Origin: Raineya sp.
GTDB taxonomy: Bacteria; Bacteroidota; Bacteroidia; Cytophagales; Thermonemataceae
Assembly (NCBI GenBank): GCA_025454915.1
Contig: JALONN010000002.1
Location: 186,001 to 250,000 of the forward strand
Direction of reading: 5' to 3'
DNA length: 64,000 nucleotides
Below are positions 50,772 through 59,035 of the stretch, piece by piece. Positions within the stretch are counted from its first letter, which is position 1, and each line of letters opens with the position of its first letter. The notes under the pieces were generated by a model that saw only the letters and a list, made by a program, of their open reading frames with translations, did not search any database and was not told the origin of the DNA. The translations under genes and the position numbers were made by a program.

Positions 50772-51251
50772 TTAAATACTGTTTTTCCAAGTTTGAAAAG
50801 GATTTTGTGAAAGATAAGAGTTGTAATATCTTTCATCTGTAGTTACTTCTTCTTTTATCCAAGAGGGTAATTCAAATAGGTCAGTTTCCGATTCAAGTTC
50901 TATTTCTGCAATAATAAGTCCCTCATTATCTTCTAAAAAAACATCCACTTCCCATAAATGACTCTGATAAAGAATTTTATATCGTATTTTACTGATAATA
51001 TTCAAGCAAAAATTATCTAATAATTGCTTTGCATCTTCTTGTAGGATAGAGTATTCAAACTCCATTCTTGAAAACCCTTGTGATGAGCCTTTTATAGTGA
51101 TAAAAGCACTTTGTTCTGTAAGCCGAACACGAATTGTTTTGGAAGGCTCTGTAGATATATAGCCTTGCTTGTAAAATTCTCCTTTTTCTTTGGGTAATTT
51201 ATCCCAAATATCTGGTTGTACTAAAAACTTTCTTTCGATTTCTAATCCCAT
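50772..51251 (-). CDS. CYTH-domain triphosphate tunnel protein
   Basis: The ATG at 51251 (MGLEIERKFLV) is chosen because the CYTH signature normally starts the protein; the longer frame runs into the upstream terminator. The 159-residue product has the ExExK motif (Glu4, Glu6, Lys8), then KTIRVRLTEQSAFITIKGSS, MEFEYSIL, and the late strands WEVDVFLEDNEGLIIAEIELESE. CYTH proteins bind triphosphates in a strand tunnel and act as tripolyphosphatases, thiamine triphosphatases or class IV adenylate cyclases; bacterial small ones are most often tripolyphosphatases. The substrate cannot be decided here. Confidence 0.88.
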   Translation of the reverse strand: MGLEIERKFLVQPDIWDKLPKEKGEFYKQGYISTEPSKTIRVRLTEQSAFITIKGSSQGFSRMEFEYSILQEDAKQLLDNFCLNIISKIRYKILYQSHLWEVDVFLEDNEGLIIAEIELESETDLFELPSWIKEEVTTDERYYNSYLSQNPFQTWKNSI

Positions 51252-51267
51252 AAAATTATCCAAATTA

Positions 51268-51292
51268 AAAAAGCCCTGCTTTGGCAAGGCTT
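51268..51292 (-). terminator. Terminator after AAA ATPase gene
   Basis: On the minus strand AGCCTTGC, CAAA, GCAGGGCT form an 8-bp stem with one G-U type mismatch, followed by TTTTT. It lies just after the ATPase stop at 51315 and before the CYTH start. Confidence 0.65.
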
Positions 51293-51314
51293 TCTGTGTA
51301 AGTTTTTTTCAAAA

Positions 51315-52445
51315 TTAAATAATCATTTCTTTACAAGCTTTATAAAGGTCTTTGTAGTCTTCACGAGTACGAAGAACAGTTTCAAGGTATTCGTTCCAAA
51401 CAACTTTATCTTGTACAGGATCTTTAACAACAGCACCTATCAAACCAGAAGCTACATCCAATGCATTCATTGTTCCATCTCCAAAGTGAGCTGCTAAAGC
51501 TAAACCATTGTTCACCACAGAAATAGCTTCTGCTGTACTCATCGTACTTGTTGGAGTTTTTAATTTAGTTTTACCATCTAGAGTTAAACCTGCTCTTAGC
51601 TCTCTAAAAATTGTAACAATTCTTTTAATTTCTTTGAGAGGAGGCATTTCGGCTGGTAATTCTAAATTTTTGGCAATGCTATTGACACGACGTTCAACAA
51701 TTTCTACTTCTTCTTCAATAGTATCAGGAGAAGGAAGAATAACAGTATTGAAACGACGTTTTAATGCTCCAGAAAGTTCGTTTACCCCTTTATCTCTGTT
51801 GTTGGCTGTTGCAATAACATTAAAGCCTTTCACTGCCTGAAGTTCGGTATTCAGTTCAGGAATGGGCATGGTTTTTTCTGAAAGAATAGTAATAAGAGTA
51901 TCTTGAACATCTGCTGTAATACGAGTAAGTTCTTCAATACGAGCTATCTTTCCTTCTTTCATTGCTACCATCATAGGAGTTACCACCAATGCATTTTCAC
52001 TGGGTCCCTCAGCAAGTAAACGAGCATAATTCCAGCCATAACGAATGGCTTCTTCTCCAGTTCCTGCTGTACCTTGTATAAGCAAAGTAGAATCTCCAGA
52101 AACAGCAGCGGATAAATGCTCTGATACCCAAGATTTTGCAGTGCCAGGTAATCCATACAACAACAAAGCTCTATCTGTAGTTAGAGTAGCTACCGCTATT
52201 TCCATTAATCTACGTGAACCAATATATTTGGGGCTTACTTCAAAACCGTTTTTTAGCTTACCTCCCACCAAGTATGTTACAACAGATGCAGGAGACATAT
52301 GCCAACGTGGTGGAACTTTTCCCGAATCCTGTTTTTTTAACTCTTCTAACTCTTGGGCAAATTGTATTTCAGCATGTTGACGAAGAACACCATTGGTATT
52401 TGTATTGCTGTTGGAACTGCTATTGTTGGTGGTTTTTTTTGCCAT
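51315..52445 (-). CDS. AAA+ ATPase of MoxR-like (CoxD/DUF5682-system) type
   Basis: A 376-residue AAA+ ATPase. An Asn/Ser/Thr-rich N-tail (about 1-18) precedes PPRWHMSPASVVTYLVGGK, then Walker A LLYGLPGTAKSWVSE, Walker B KIARIEELTRI, sensor 1 FNVIATANNRDKGVNEL and an arginine finger in KRRFNTVILP. The long insert with IRYGWNYARLLAEGPSENAL is typical of the MoxR-like ATPases that usually sit beside VWA, DUF5682 and SWIM-domain genes. None of these partners is present here; the neighbours are DUF1152 and CYTH. It may therefore act alone or with partners encoded elsewhere. Confidence 0.85.
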   Translation of the reverse strand: MAKKTTNNSSSNSNTNTNGVLRQHAEIQFAQELEELKKQDSGKVPPRWHMSPASVVTYLVGGKLKNGFEVSPKYIGSRRLMEIAVATLTTDRALLLYGLPGTAKSWVSEHLSAAVSGDSTLLIQGTAGTGEEAIRYGWNYARLLAEGPSENALVVTPMMVAMKEGKIARIEELTRITADVQDTLITILSEKTMPIPELNTELQAVKGFNVIATANNRDKGVNELSGALKRRFNTVILPSPDTIEEEVEIVERRVNSIAKNLELPAEMPPLKEIKRIVTIFRELRAGLTLDGKTKLKTPTSTMSTAEAISVVNNGLALAAHFGDGTMNALDVASGLIGAVVKDPVQDKVVWNEYLETVLRTREDYKDLYKACKEMII

Positions 52446-52480
52446 TTTTGTAAGTTTTTAATTCCGAAAAGTAGATGTTC

Positions 52481-52488
52481 CAAATATA
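52481..52488 (-). promoter_or_regulatory. -7 box for AAA ATPase gene (TATATTTG)
   Basis: TATATTTG on the minus strand matches TAnnTTTG, 35 bases before the ATG at 52445. Confidence 0.45.
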
Positions 52489-52551
52489 AAAAAATTACTC
52501 TCTCAAGAAAAAGAAATTGAGTTAGTTTTTTATCCTAAAAAAATAAAGGCT

Positions 52552-53517
52552 TTATAAAGGGATATTTTTAGCTTTTTTAATAGAAGCAATGTTTCTGAAA
52601 TTTTCTATACCATTTTTTATTTCTTCCATGGTCATAGAGTTTTTTATAAAATCTTTGTAGAGTAAATTTTTATAAATGCCTTCTAACTCAAAAGCCCAAT
52701 AAATACTCATCAAAGGGTTTATCCATAATTCACTGCTTTCTGTTTTTTGAGTAGCATGATAATCTCCATAAAAACCTTTTAATGCACTGTTAATAGAGTT
52801 ATTGACAATACTCGTTAAATACCATTTAGTTCTGGAGTTAGAATACTCCACTAGGCTACTAAAAGCCTGTCCCTCTGATGAATCGTAAAGCAGTGAGAAA
52901 CAACCTAAATAATCATGGGTTCTTGAAAGTTTAGCAATATTTTCTAGAACTTGATAATGGTGTACACCATGAAAGTGATCTATTCCAAAGCCTAAAGCTA
53001 ATAAATATTTATATTTGATACTTTCCAGTTCTGAAACAGCAACAATAGAAGAGGAATCCTCTGTGGGTGTACCCAAAGATTGTTCATCTCCAAAAAGCAA
53101 ACTATCTGTTCCACCATCCACTAAAATGATGGTATCAATCTCTAACTTTTCAACAAGATTTTGATAAGCTTTTTTTAAAGGTAATACACCTGTTCGCTTG
53201 AAGGCAAATACAACAGAATTATCCTGATTATAGAATTTATTAAGCCATTCACATAAATATTTTTCAGGAAAATAATCTAATTCTCTGCATTGAGCATTGA
53301 TTTCCCAACAATTTGGAAATAATAAATTACCTTTTGAAATAGCTAATTCTGTAAATGAAAGATTAGCCAAATAAACATTTTTACCCTGACTTTTAAGAGA
53401 AATATACAAAGGAATACCAGCATACACATCAAAACCTCCTCCTGCTCCTGCAATCAGAATATTTTGAGATGTTTGTAATTTTGTAAATAAAGGTATTTGG
53501 TTTAAAGAAAAGCTCAT
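52552..53517 (-). CDS. DUF1152 family protein
   Basis: A 321-residue cytoplasmic protein. Signatures are ILIAGAGGGFDVYAGIPLY at the N-terminus, VDGGTDSLLFGDEQSLGTP and a D/H-rich GFGIDHFHGVHHYQ in the middle. These define DUF1152, a nucleotide-binding-like family of unknown function found in bacteria and archaea. Its ATG overlaps the stop of the upstream fRMsr gene by one base (TAATG), so the two are translationally coupled. Confidence 0.85.
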   Translation of the reverse strand: MSFSLNQIPLFTKLQTSQNILIAGAGGGFDVYAGIPLYISLKSQGKNVYLANLSFTELAISKGNLLFPNCWEINAQCRELDYFPEKYLCEWLNKFYNQDNSVVFAFKRTGVLPLKKAYQNLVEKLEIDTIILVDGGTDSLLFGDEQSLGTPTEDSSSIVAVSELESIKYKYLLALGFGIDHFHGVHHYQVLENIAKLSRTHDYLGCFSLLYDSSEGQAFSSLVEYSNSRTKWYLTSIVNNSINSALKGFYGDYHATQKTESSELWINPLMSIYWAFELEGIYKNLLYKDFIKNSMTMEEIKNGIENFRNIASIKKAKNIPL

Positions 53518-54011
53518 TACTGCATTTTAGGTAAATGCTTTTCTAATATTTTGATAAGATTTTCTAAACCTATTTGGTCTTGGTCATCGAAATCGTTGAG
53601 TTTATCACTATCTACATCCAAAACGCCAACAACCTTTCCATTTTGGAAAACAGGAACAACCACTTCAGATTTTGAAAGAGAGCTACAAGCAATGTGTCCA
53701 GGGAAAGCATCTACATCAGGAACAAGAATCGTTTTTTGTTCTTTCCAAGAAGCCCCACAAACACCTTTGCCAAAGGCAATGCGTGTACAAGCCAATGTCC
53801 CCTGAAAAGGAGCCAATACCAACTGTTCATTTTTTACCCAGTAGAAACCTATCCAGAAGAATCCAAAAGCTTCTTTAAGAACTGCAACAAAGTTTGCAAG
53901 ATTGGCTGTAAGATCAGTTTCTGTTTGTAAAATGCCATCTATTTGTGGAAGAAGGGCATCATAAATATCTTTTCTTGTTGAATTTTGAGGGATAAATACA
54001 CTTTCTGCCAT
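53517..54011 (-). CDS. msrC: Free methionine-(R)-sulfoxide reductase (GAF domain)
   Basis: A 164-residue stand-alone GAF-domain reductase of the fRMsr family, which reduces free methionine-R-sulfoxide. The three conserved cysteines are Cys75 (LACTRIAF), Cys85 (GKGVCGASW) and Cys109 (HIACSS). Other matches are FWIGFYWVKNEQLVLAPFQG and VVGVLDVDSDKLNDFDDQD. Length is normal. It helps repair oxidative damage to the methionine pool, with thioredoxin. It overlaps DUF1152 by one base. Confidence 0.92.
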   Translation of the reverse strand: MAESVFIPQNSTRKDIYDALLPQIDGILQTETDLTANLANFVAVLKEAFGFFWIGFYWVKNEQLVLAPFQGTLACTRIAFGKGVCGASWKEQKTILVPDVDAFPGHIACSSLSKSEVVVPVFQNGKVVGVLDVDSDKLNDFDDQDQIGLENLIKILEKHLPKMQ

Positions 54012-54071
54012 ATAATTTTATAAATGTTTCATTTGAAATACTAAGTAAGGAGAAGAATTTAATTTATATTA

Positions 54072-54143
54072 AAACCTTATAGGTTTGTTTTGTAAATATT
54101 TGTTAATCAATAAATAAAATCATTTTGAAAACCTATAAGGTTT
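54072..54143. repeat. Pair of 15-base inverted near-palindromes
   Basis: AAACCTTATAGGTTT (54072-54086) and its exact reverse complement AAACCTATAAGGTTT (54129-54143) are 42 bases apart. Each is itself nearly palindromic. They lie in the short gap between the fRMsr gene (start 54011) and the hypothetical gene ending at 54195. A bidirectional terminator, a repetitive element or a protein-binding pair are the options. Confidence 0.5.
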
Positions 54144-54194
54144 CTGTTATTTAATTAGATACAAATACTTATAACACAAATTAGATAAAAAAAA

Positions 54195-54731
54195 TTACTC
54201 AAAATCTCGGTTTAAGTTTCGCCAATGTCTGCTAAGGGTTTTATCTAACCTATCTTTGTATAAATTGAAAATTTTCTCAGGTAGCATAGGGTTTGAAATT
54301 AAAAGATTTTTTAAGTCTTCAAAATCTTTTAAATGAGTTAAAATACTAATTACTATATCTGTTGTTTCTGCTAAAGATAAATATAATTGCCAATAATGAT
54401 TATTGCTATTCCAGTCAAGCCAATTACGAACAACTTTTAGTTTTTCTTTGGTAATTTCTGGATGAGAAACATAATTTCTATCAAATTCATCTTCAATTAC
54501 TAGTGTAATGGCTTTATCTACATCATAACGTGTATAAAGATAGGCTTCTTCTGCAATTTTCCAAGAGCAATGTGTTGCTTTAATAATTTCTTGAATGCAT
54601 TGTTCTTTAAATATTTTTTGAACAATTTCTGTATCGCCCTGATAGTCATTTAATAATAAAATTGCCTGAGAGATGGCAATGGGGATTCGTTTTCTCAAGA
54701 ATTTAAGTTCTTCAAGATATTGAGTTTTCAT
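54195..54731 (-). CDS. Hypothetical helical protein with UBA/TS-N-like segments
   Basis: A 178-residue all-helical soluble protein. Residues about 43-80 (CIQEIIKATHCSWKIAEEAY followed by YDVDKAITLVIED) resemble a UBA/TS-N helix triplet, in which an AxxAL-like turn is followed by D-x-x-x-A. The family is not recognised. It has no signal peptide. The DUF3276 gene is upstream on the same strand, separated by a strong palindromic terminator, so it probably has its own promoter. Confidence 0.5.
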   Translation of the reverse strand: MKTQYLEELKFLRKRIPIAISQAILLLNDYQGDTEIVQKIFKEQCIQEIIKATHCSWKIAEEAYLYTRYDVDKAITLVIEDEFDRNYVSHPEITKEKLKVVRNWLDWNSNNHYWQLYLSLAETTDIVISILTHLKDFEDLKNLLISNPMLPEKIFNLYKDRLDKTLSRHWRNLNRDFE

Positions 54732-54746
54732 AAAACTGTTATAAAA

Positions 54747-54774
54747 GAAAAAAGAGGCTTAAGCCTCTTTTTTT
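54747..54774 (-). terminator. Terminator after DUF3276 gene
   Basis: AAAGAGGCTTAAGCCTCTTT is a perfect 20-base palindrome (54751-54770) with A- and T-runs on its sides. It begins just past the DUF3276 stop (54773) on the minus strand. Confidence 0.8.
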
Positions 54775-55117
54775 AGTCCCATTTTAATTCGCTTTCTTGA
54801 GCTTCATCGTTACTCTCGTAAGCTTCCTCTTCTACAACCTGATTAAAATCGTAGTCAGGCATTAATTCTTTAATCTTTACGATAGCCTCTTCTAAAGACT
54901 CGATGAACTTCCCAAAATCTTCTTTATACAAGAAAATCTTATGTTTTTCATAATAAAATCCATTATCACGGAAACGTTTCTTGCTTTCTGTGATAGTAAG
55001 GTAGAAATCACTACCTCTTGTAGATTTTACATCAAAGAAATAAGTTCTTTTACCTGCTCTGACTCTTTTAGAGTAAACATCTGCAGCTCGGTCGTTGGTT
55101 TCTTTGTACTCTTCCAC
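54773..55117 (-). CDS. DUF3276 PUR-domain nucleic-acid-binding protein
   Basis: A 114-residue protein with a PUR repeat: YSKRVRAGKRTYFFDVKSTRGSDFYLTIT, then ESKKRF and HKIFLYKEDFGKFIESL. This family (DUF3276) is found in Bacteroidota and has the fold of Pur-alpha, which binds single-stranded DNA or RNA. The acidic C-tail (EEEAYESNDEAQESELKWD) may regulate binding. It is likely a cytoplasmic RNA- or ssDNA-binding factor. A single-gene unit. Confidence 0.88.
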   Translation of the reverse strand: MEEYKETNDRAADVYSKRVRAGKRTYFFDVKSTRGSDFYLTITESKKRFRDNGFYYEKHKIFLYKEDFGKFIESLEEAIVKIKELMPDYDFNQVVEEEAYESNDEAQESELKWD

Positions 55118-55233
55118 AATCCTTAAATTTTAGTTGAACCTTTCGTTTATTGAGTGCGTAAAATTAGAAATTTTTATCGCTACACAAAAAAATATTTAAA
55201 AAATTTACCCTATAAATAACTTTTTTTGAATGA

Positions 55234-55740
55234 TTATTTTTTATTTGCTTCACTCTGAGCATCTTCAATTCTCAAACCCATTGAAAGAATACCTTTAAGA
55301 GGGTTGATACGCATGAACTGTTTAAACTCATAAGTATATTTCCCTTTTTGTTTGAATTTAAAATTCTGAAAAACAGGGAGTTGGTGGTCTCTGATGCCTC
55401 CAGTTCCTATTCCATAAGGTTCTCCTGTATTGGGATGAAATAAAACAATATCCTGTAATAAAGAATCTACCTTTTTACCATCAGGATAACGCAAATAATA
55501 AGTAACATATACATTATAATAAGGATAGGAAAGCTCATTACGAATATTATAATACAAATTATATGCTTTTGATGTATCTGTTATTTCAAAATTAAGTTTG
55601 ACAGGTTTTTCAACAGCCCATTTTCCCTCTTTAATACTCTCATTATCTTCAAATATTACACCTTTTTCTTTACAAGCACTCAATAAAGCAATGCTAACAG
55701 TGAAAAATGCAAAGAATAAAATTTTTTTATAAGAATTCAT
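55234..55740 (-). CDS. gldH: Gliding motility lipoprotein GldH
   Basis: A 168-residue lipoprotein with lipobox ALLSAC (Cys23). The body (KPVKLNFEITDTSKAYNLYYNIRNELSYPYYNVYV) and DSLLQDIVLFHPNTGEPYGIG match GldH, an outer-membrane lipoprotein needed for gliding in Flavobacterium and conserved in gliding Bacteroidota. The mature protein is mainly strands. Its start is one base after the end of the PSP1 gene (55740/55741), the usual neighbour, so they are one operon. The organism is likely to glide or to have a T9SS-linked motor. Confidence 0.9.
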   Translation of the reverse strand: MNSYKKILFFAFFTVSIALLSACKEKGVIFEDNESIKEGKWAVEKPVKLNFEITDTSKAYNLYYNIRNELSYPYYNVYVTYYLRYPDGKKVDSLLQDIVLFHPNTGEPYGIGTGGIRDHQLPVFQNFKFKQKGKYTYEFKQFMRINPLKGILSMGLRIEDAQSEANKK

Positions 55741-56928
55741 TTATTTATTATTTCTTGGAGGATGTTGTTTGTTATTTTTCTGATTTTTAGGATTCTTAGG
55801 CTTCTCATTTTTTTGATTTTTCTTTTCTCTGTTCTTCAATTTTTTATCTAAAGCCTGAATAGCTCCTTTTTCAGTGGCAATATCTTTTGCCTTTTTTGCC
55901 TCTGCTGAAACCTGACCTGTTTCTATTTGTGCCAAAGTTTCTGGAATAATACCCTTTTCATTTAATTCCATAATTTCCTTGACTCTTTCAATAGAAAGAG
56001 GGTGCCAGTTACTGTCATTTTCGTAACCAAACCACATGATTTTTTTGAAAATGTCAGTTTTTTTAAGACTAACAGTACCTTGCTTAGTTTTTAAAGGCTT
56101 TTCAATATTTGGAAAATCTTTAACGGCTTCAATATATGTCTCCAATTCATAATTTAGACAGCACTTGAGCCTACCACATTGCCCTGAGAGTTTAGCTGGA
56201 TTTAAAGAAAGATTTTGATAACGAGCTGCTGTAGTGGTAACACTCTTAAAGTCTGTAAGCCAAGTAGAACAACATAACTCTCTACCACAAACACCTATAC
56301 CACCAAGCCTGCCAGCTTCTTCTCTAAGAGAAATCTGACGCATTTCAACACGAATTTTAAACTCAGAAGCAAGAATTTTGATAAGCTCTCTGAAATCAAT
56401 TCTGTTTTCTGCGGAATAATAGAAGGTAGCTTTTGTATTATCTGCCTGAAACTCCACATCAGAAAGCTTCATAGGTAAACTTTGTTCTACAATAATTTGC
56501 CTTGCTCTAAACATGGTTGGTAAGTTTCGAGCTTGAGTTTCCTTGAATTTTTCAATATCTTTTTCCGTTGCTACACGTAAAATACTAAGAATGTTTTCAT
56601 CATCCGCTATTATATTTTTTTTTAGCATCTGAAGGCGAACAAGTTCTCCTTGTAATGAAACATGTCCTAAATGATAACCGTTTTGTGCTTCTACAACTAC
56701 TGCATCACCAGTATACAAATCAAAATGTTGGGTATTGTGGAAAAAACCTTTATTGCCATTTTTAAAACGAACTTCTACAATACGAAATTTTTGATCAGCT
56801 GGCAAATCCATATTAGAAAGCCAATCAAAAGAGTTCATTTTATTACAGCCACCTGTTTTACAACCTCCCCCACAACCAGATGATTTATCAGTAGAGCAAC
56901 CTCCTGAAGAACAAGAAGAACAACCCAT
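55741..56928 (-). CDS. PSP1-domain protein (RicT/YaaT-like) with Cys-rich N-terminus
   Basis: A 395-residue protein. The N-terminal 30 residues are a Cys/Gly/Ser-rich string (MGCSSCSSGGCSTDK... SGCGGGCKTGGC), followed by the PSP1 domain (about 40-270): RIVEVRFKNGNKGFFHN, TATFYYSAENRIDFRELIK and RVEMRQISLREEAGRLGG, with the CGRELCC and CGRLKCC clusters that in the B. subtilis Ric complex hold iron-sulfur clusters. The C-tail is Lys/Asn-rich and disordered. The B. subtilis relative YaaT/RicT helps RNA processing. In Bacteroidota it usually precedes gldH, as here. Confidence 0.88.
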   Translation of the reverse strand: MGCSSCSSGGCSTDKSSGCGGGCKTGGCNKMNSFDWLSNMDLPADQKFRIVEVRFKNGNKGFFHNTQHFDLYTGDAVVVEAQNGYHLGHVSLQGELVRLQMLKKNIIADDENILSILRVATEKDIEKFKETQARNLPTMFRARQIIVEQSLPMKLSDVEFQADNTKATFYYSAENRIDFRELIKILASEFKIRVEMRQISLREEAGRLGGIGVCGRELCCSTWLTDFKSVTTTAARYQNLSLNPAKLSGQCGRLKCCLNYELETYIEAVKDFPNIEKPLKTKQGTVSLKKTDIFKKIMWFGYENDSNWHPLSIERVKEIMELNEKGIIPETLAQIETGQVSAEAKKAKDIATEKGAIQALDKKLKNREKKNQKNEKPKNPKNQKNNKQHPPRNNK

Positions 56929-56976
56929 AAATTTTCAATAAAAATAAAATAATCAACAAAAAAATCTAACCAACTA

Positions 56977-57007
56977 CAAAGTTAGTTTGCTTAGCAACAA
57001 AAAACAA
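56977..57007 (-). promoter_or_regulatory. Bacteroidetes-type promoter for PSP1-gldH operon
   Basis: On the minus strand TTG (57007-57005) is followed after 20 bases by TAACTTTG (56984-56977). It is 49 bases before the ATG at 56928. It is one of the clearest TTG/TAnnTTTG pairs in the window. Confidence 0.6.
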
Positions 57008-57014
57008 ACGTATT

Positions 57015-57599
57015 CTAAAATTGTTTGGAAAAATCAATGATACCTTCAGGGCTAATACAATAGTCTAAAGGTACATCATAAGGGTCTGTATCTGTAATAT
57101 TTTCTTCTAAAGAAGGTTCTAAAGAGATACCAACCTTAATCGTTTGAGGGCATTGAGCTAAAAATCTATCATAAAATCCTTGCCCATAACCCACTCTAAA
57201 ACCTCGTTCATCAAAAGCTAGAAGTGGAACCAAGACCATTTGAATATTTTTGATAGGACAAGGTTTGGCATTTATAGGCTCACTAATACCCCATTTATTA
57301 TGATTGAGTTTGGTGTGTTTATCTAAGTAAAAATGAGACAGTTCTTTCGTTTTGAAGTTGGTAGTTGCAATAATCCAAGATATTTTAGATTGATCTTCCC
57401 AAGATTGATGAATAAAAGCCCAAGTATTAGGCTCTTTTTGAGACAGAATAGGTAAAAATGTATGGATGAACTGAAGTTCTTTTAATTTACCCCAAGAAAT
57501 AAAAAAGTGAAGCAGTTTATTGTTTCTTTCTTCAAAACAAGCAGTTGATAAAGAAAGACGTTTTTCTTTATAGATTTTACGAATATCTGCTTTTAGCAT
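57015..57599 (-). CDS. 5-formyltetrahydrofolate cyclo-ligase
   Basis: A 194-residue enzyme of the MTHFS family that converts 5-formyl-THF to 5,10-methenyl-THF with ATP. The defining motif GYGQGFYDRFLA is present near residue 140, with VLVPLLAFDERGFRVG before it. N-terminal KADIRKIYKEKRLSLS and the late DVPLDYCISPEGI complete the match. Length is typical. It lies five bases downstream of the PDZ-hydrolase gene on the same strand, so they may be co-transcribed. Confidence 0.9.
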   Translation of the reverse strand: MLKADIRKIYKEKRLSLSTACFEERNNKLLHFFISWGKLKELQFIHTFLPILSQKEPNTWAFIHQSWEDQSKISWIIATTNFKTKELSHFYLDKHTKLNHNKWGISEPINAKPCPIKNIQMVLVPLLAFDERGFRVGYGQGFYDRFLAQCPQTIKVGISLEPSLEENITDTDPYDVPLDYCISPEGIIDFSKQF

Positions 57600-57604
57600 A
57601 AATA

Positions 57605-58879
57605 TTATAAACCTCCTCTTACTTTACCTATCCATTCATAAATACTTTCTGCAATTTGTGGATTAAAATCCAATTCTTTATCAGTATCATTGATATTGCG
57701 TAAACACATTTTATGGTCAGCTCTGCTAATCTTTACAAAAGTACCTTTTTTTGGATTTTGTTGATTGATTATATTTGTAATAAGCTGATGTTCAGATGAA
57801 AAAGTTGATTTATCAGACTCACCCCAAATAGAAAGAACGTATCCGTTATACTCTTTCCACTGTTGAGCAACATTAATCTCACTTAATTGATACCAATATT
57901 GTGGACTTCTGAAACTAAATCTTTTTAAAAAGTCTTGGCAATCTGAATTGTATTTATAAATAGTATCTAAAGATTGTTTATGCATGAAGAATCTAACACT
58001 ACAATCTGTTACATTTTTAGTCCATTCTTCTATATCTTCGTAATCTTCACCCTTTTGAATAGCCATTGCTTTACGGGAGTCTATGAGGTAATTAGTCCAG
58101 TTTTGCCCAATAGTGCCATATACTACAACTCCCTTAGCATTTTCTTTTTGTGCAATGATAGGTGCAATAACTCCTCCTAAACTATGTCCAATCACAAAAA
58201 TATTATCTTTATCTACAAAAGGATATGTCTTTAAAGCTTTTAATGCTTCTGTAAAATGAGTAAGTTCGGTCTGAAAATCAAGTTTTTCACAAGGTATTCC
58301 TTGGCTATCACCTACACCAGATTTTTCAACTCGCATAGTAACGATGTTATTTCTGGTTAAATAACGTAACATCTGAACATGCCCATAAGTTGTGTCCATA
58401 GGTGTATCAACAGGAAAACAACCTACTCCCTGAATAAAAATAACAGCAGGATACTTTCCTTCTTTTTGAGGAACTGTGATAATGCTACGTAAAACAGCAT
58501 TATTTACGGGTATTTCACCATAAATAGTTCTGCTAGCAGGCGTAATTTCTTTTGGAACTTCATCTAAACGAGTTTCAAGAGTTATTTCCTGATTATTTCT
58601 ACGAATTTTCAGTTTTACTTTTTCTTTTGGACTAAACTTTTTGAGTCCTTGAATAAGCTCTTGGATAGAATGAGGCTGAAAATCATTGATACTTAATAAC
58701 TCATCTCCAATTTTCATTCCAGACTTTTCAGCAGGTGTTCTTGGATAAACTTTATTAATTACCAAAACCTGATTTTTTTCTACTGGGTCAATGCCTAAAA
58801 AGGCTCTTCTTGTCAGTTTTTGTGCAACTGATACGCCTACCCAACCCCAAATAATGACAAGTAAAATATAAAATCGCAT
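57605..58879 (-). CDS. PDZ-domain alpha/beta hydrolase, exported
   Basis: A 424-residue exported two-domain protein. A signal peptide (about 1-19) precedes a PDZ domain (about 25-105, RAFLGIDPVEKNQVLVINKVYP... GMKIGDELLSIND) and a serine hydrolase (about 130-420) with the elbow VIGHSLGGVIAP, the acid strand LSIWGESDKST and SRADHKMC. The catalytic triad is complete. It resembles the exported hydrolases of Bacteroidota that use PDZ to dock on peptides. The substrate is unknown. The 57-bp tail before the formyl-THF ligase suggests an operon. Confidence 0.8.
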   Translation of the reverse strand: MRFYILLVIIWGWVGVSVAQKLTRRAFLGIDPVEKNQVLVINKVYPRTPAEKSGMKIGDELLSINDFQPHSIQELIQGLKKFSPKEKVKLKIRRNNQEITLETRLDEVPKEITPASRTIYGEIPVNNAVLRSIITVPQKEGKYPAVIFIQGVGCFPVDTPMDTTYGHVQMLRYLTRNNIVTMRVEKSGVGDSQGIPCEKLDFQTELTHFTEALKALKTYPFVDKDNIFVIGHSLGGVIAPIIAQKENAKGVVVYGTIGQNWTNYLIDSRKAMAIQKGEDYEDIEEWTKNVTDCSVRFFMHKQSLDTIYKYNSDCQDFLKRFSFRSPQYWYQLSEINVAQQWKEYNGYVLSIWGESDKSTFSSEHQLITNIINQQNPKKGTFVKISRADHKMCLRNINDTDKELDFNPQIAESIYEWIGKVRGGL

Positions 58880-59035
58880 ATTTATTGTAGTAATTTTTTT
58901 ATAAAAACGACTATAGTTTTAAATTATTATAAATTGTAAAAAAAATCTGTAATACCCATAATTTTTCTACAAAAATAGAGAGATAAATTGTTATTTTAAA
59001 TTGTTTTATGTTCAAATGCTAAACATTAAATCTGT

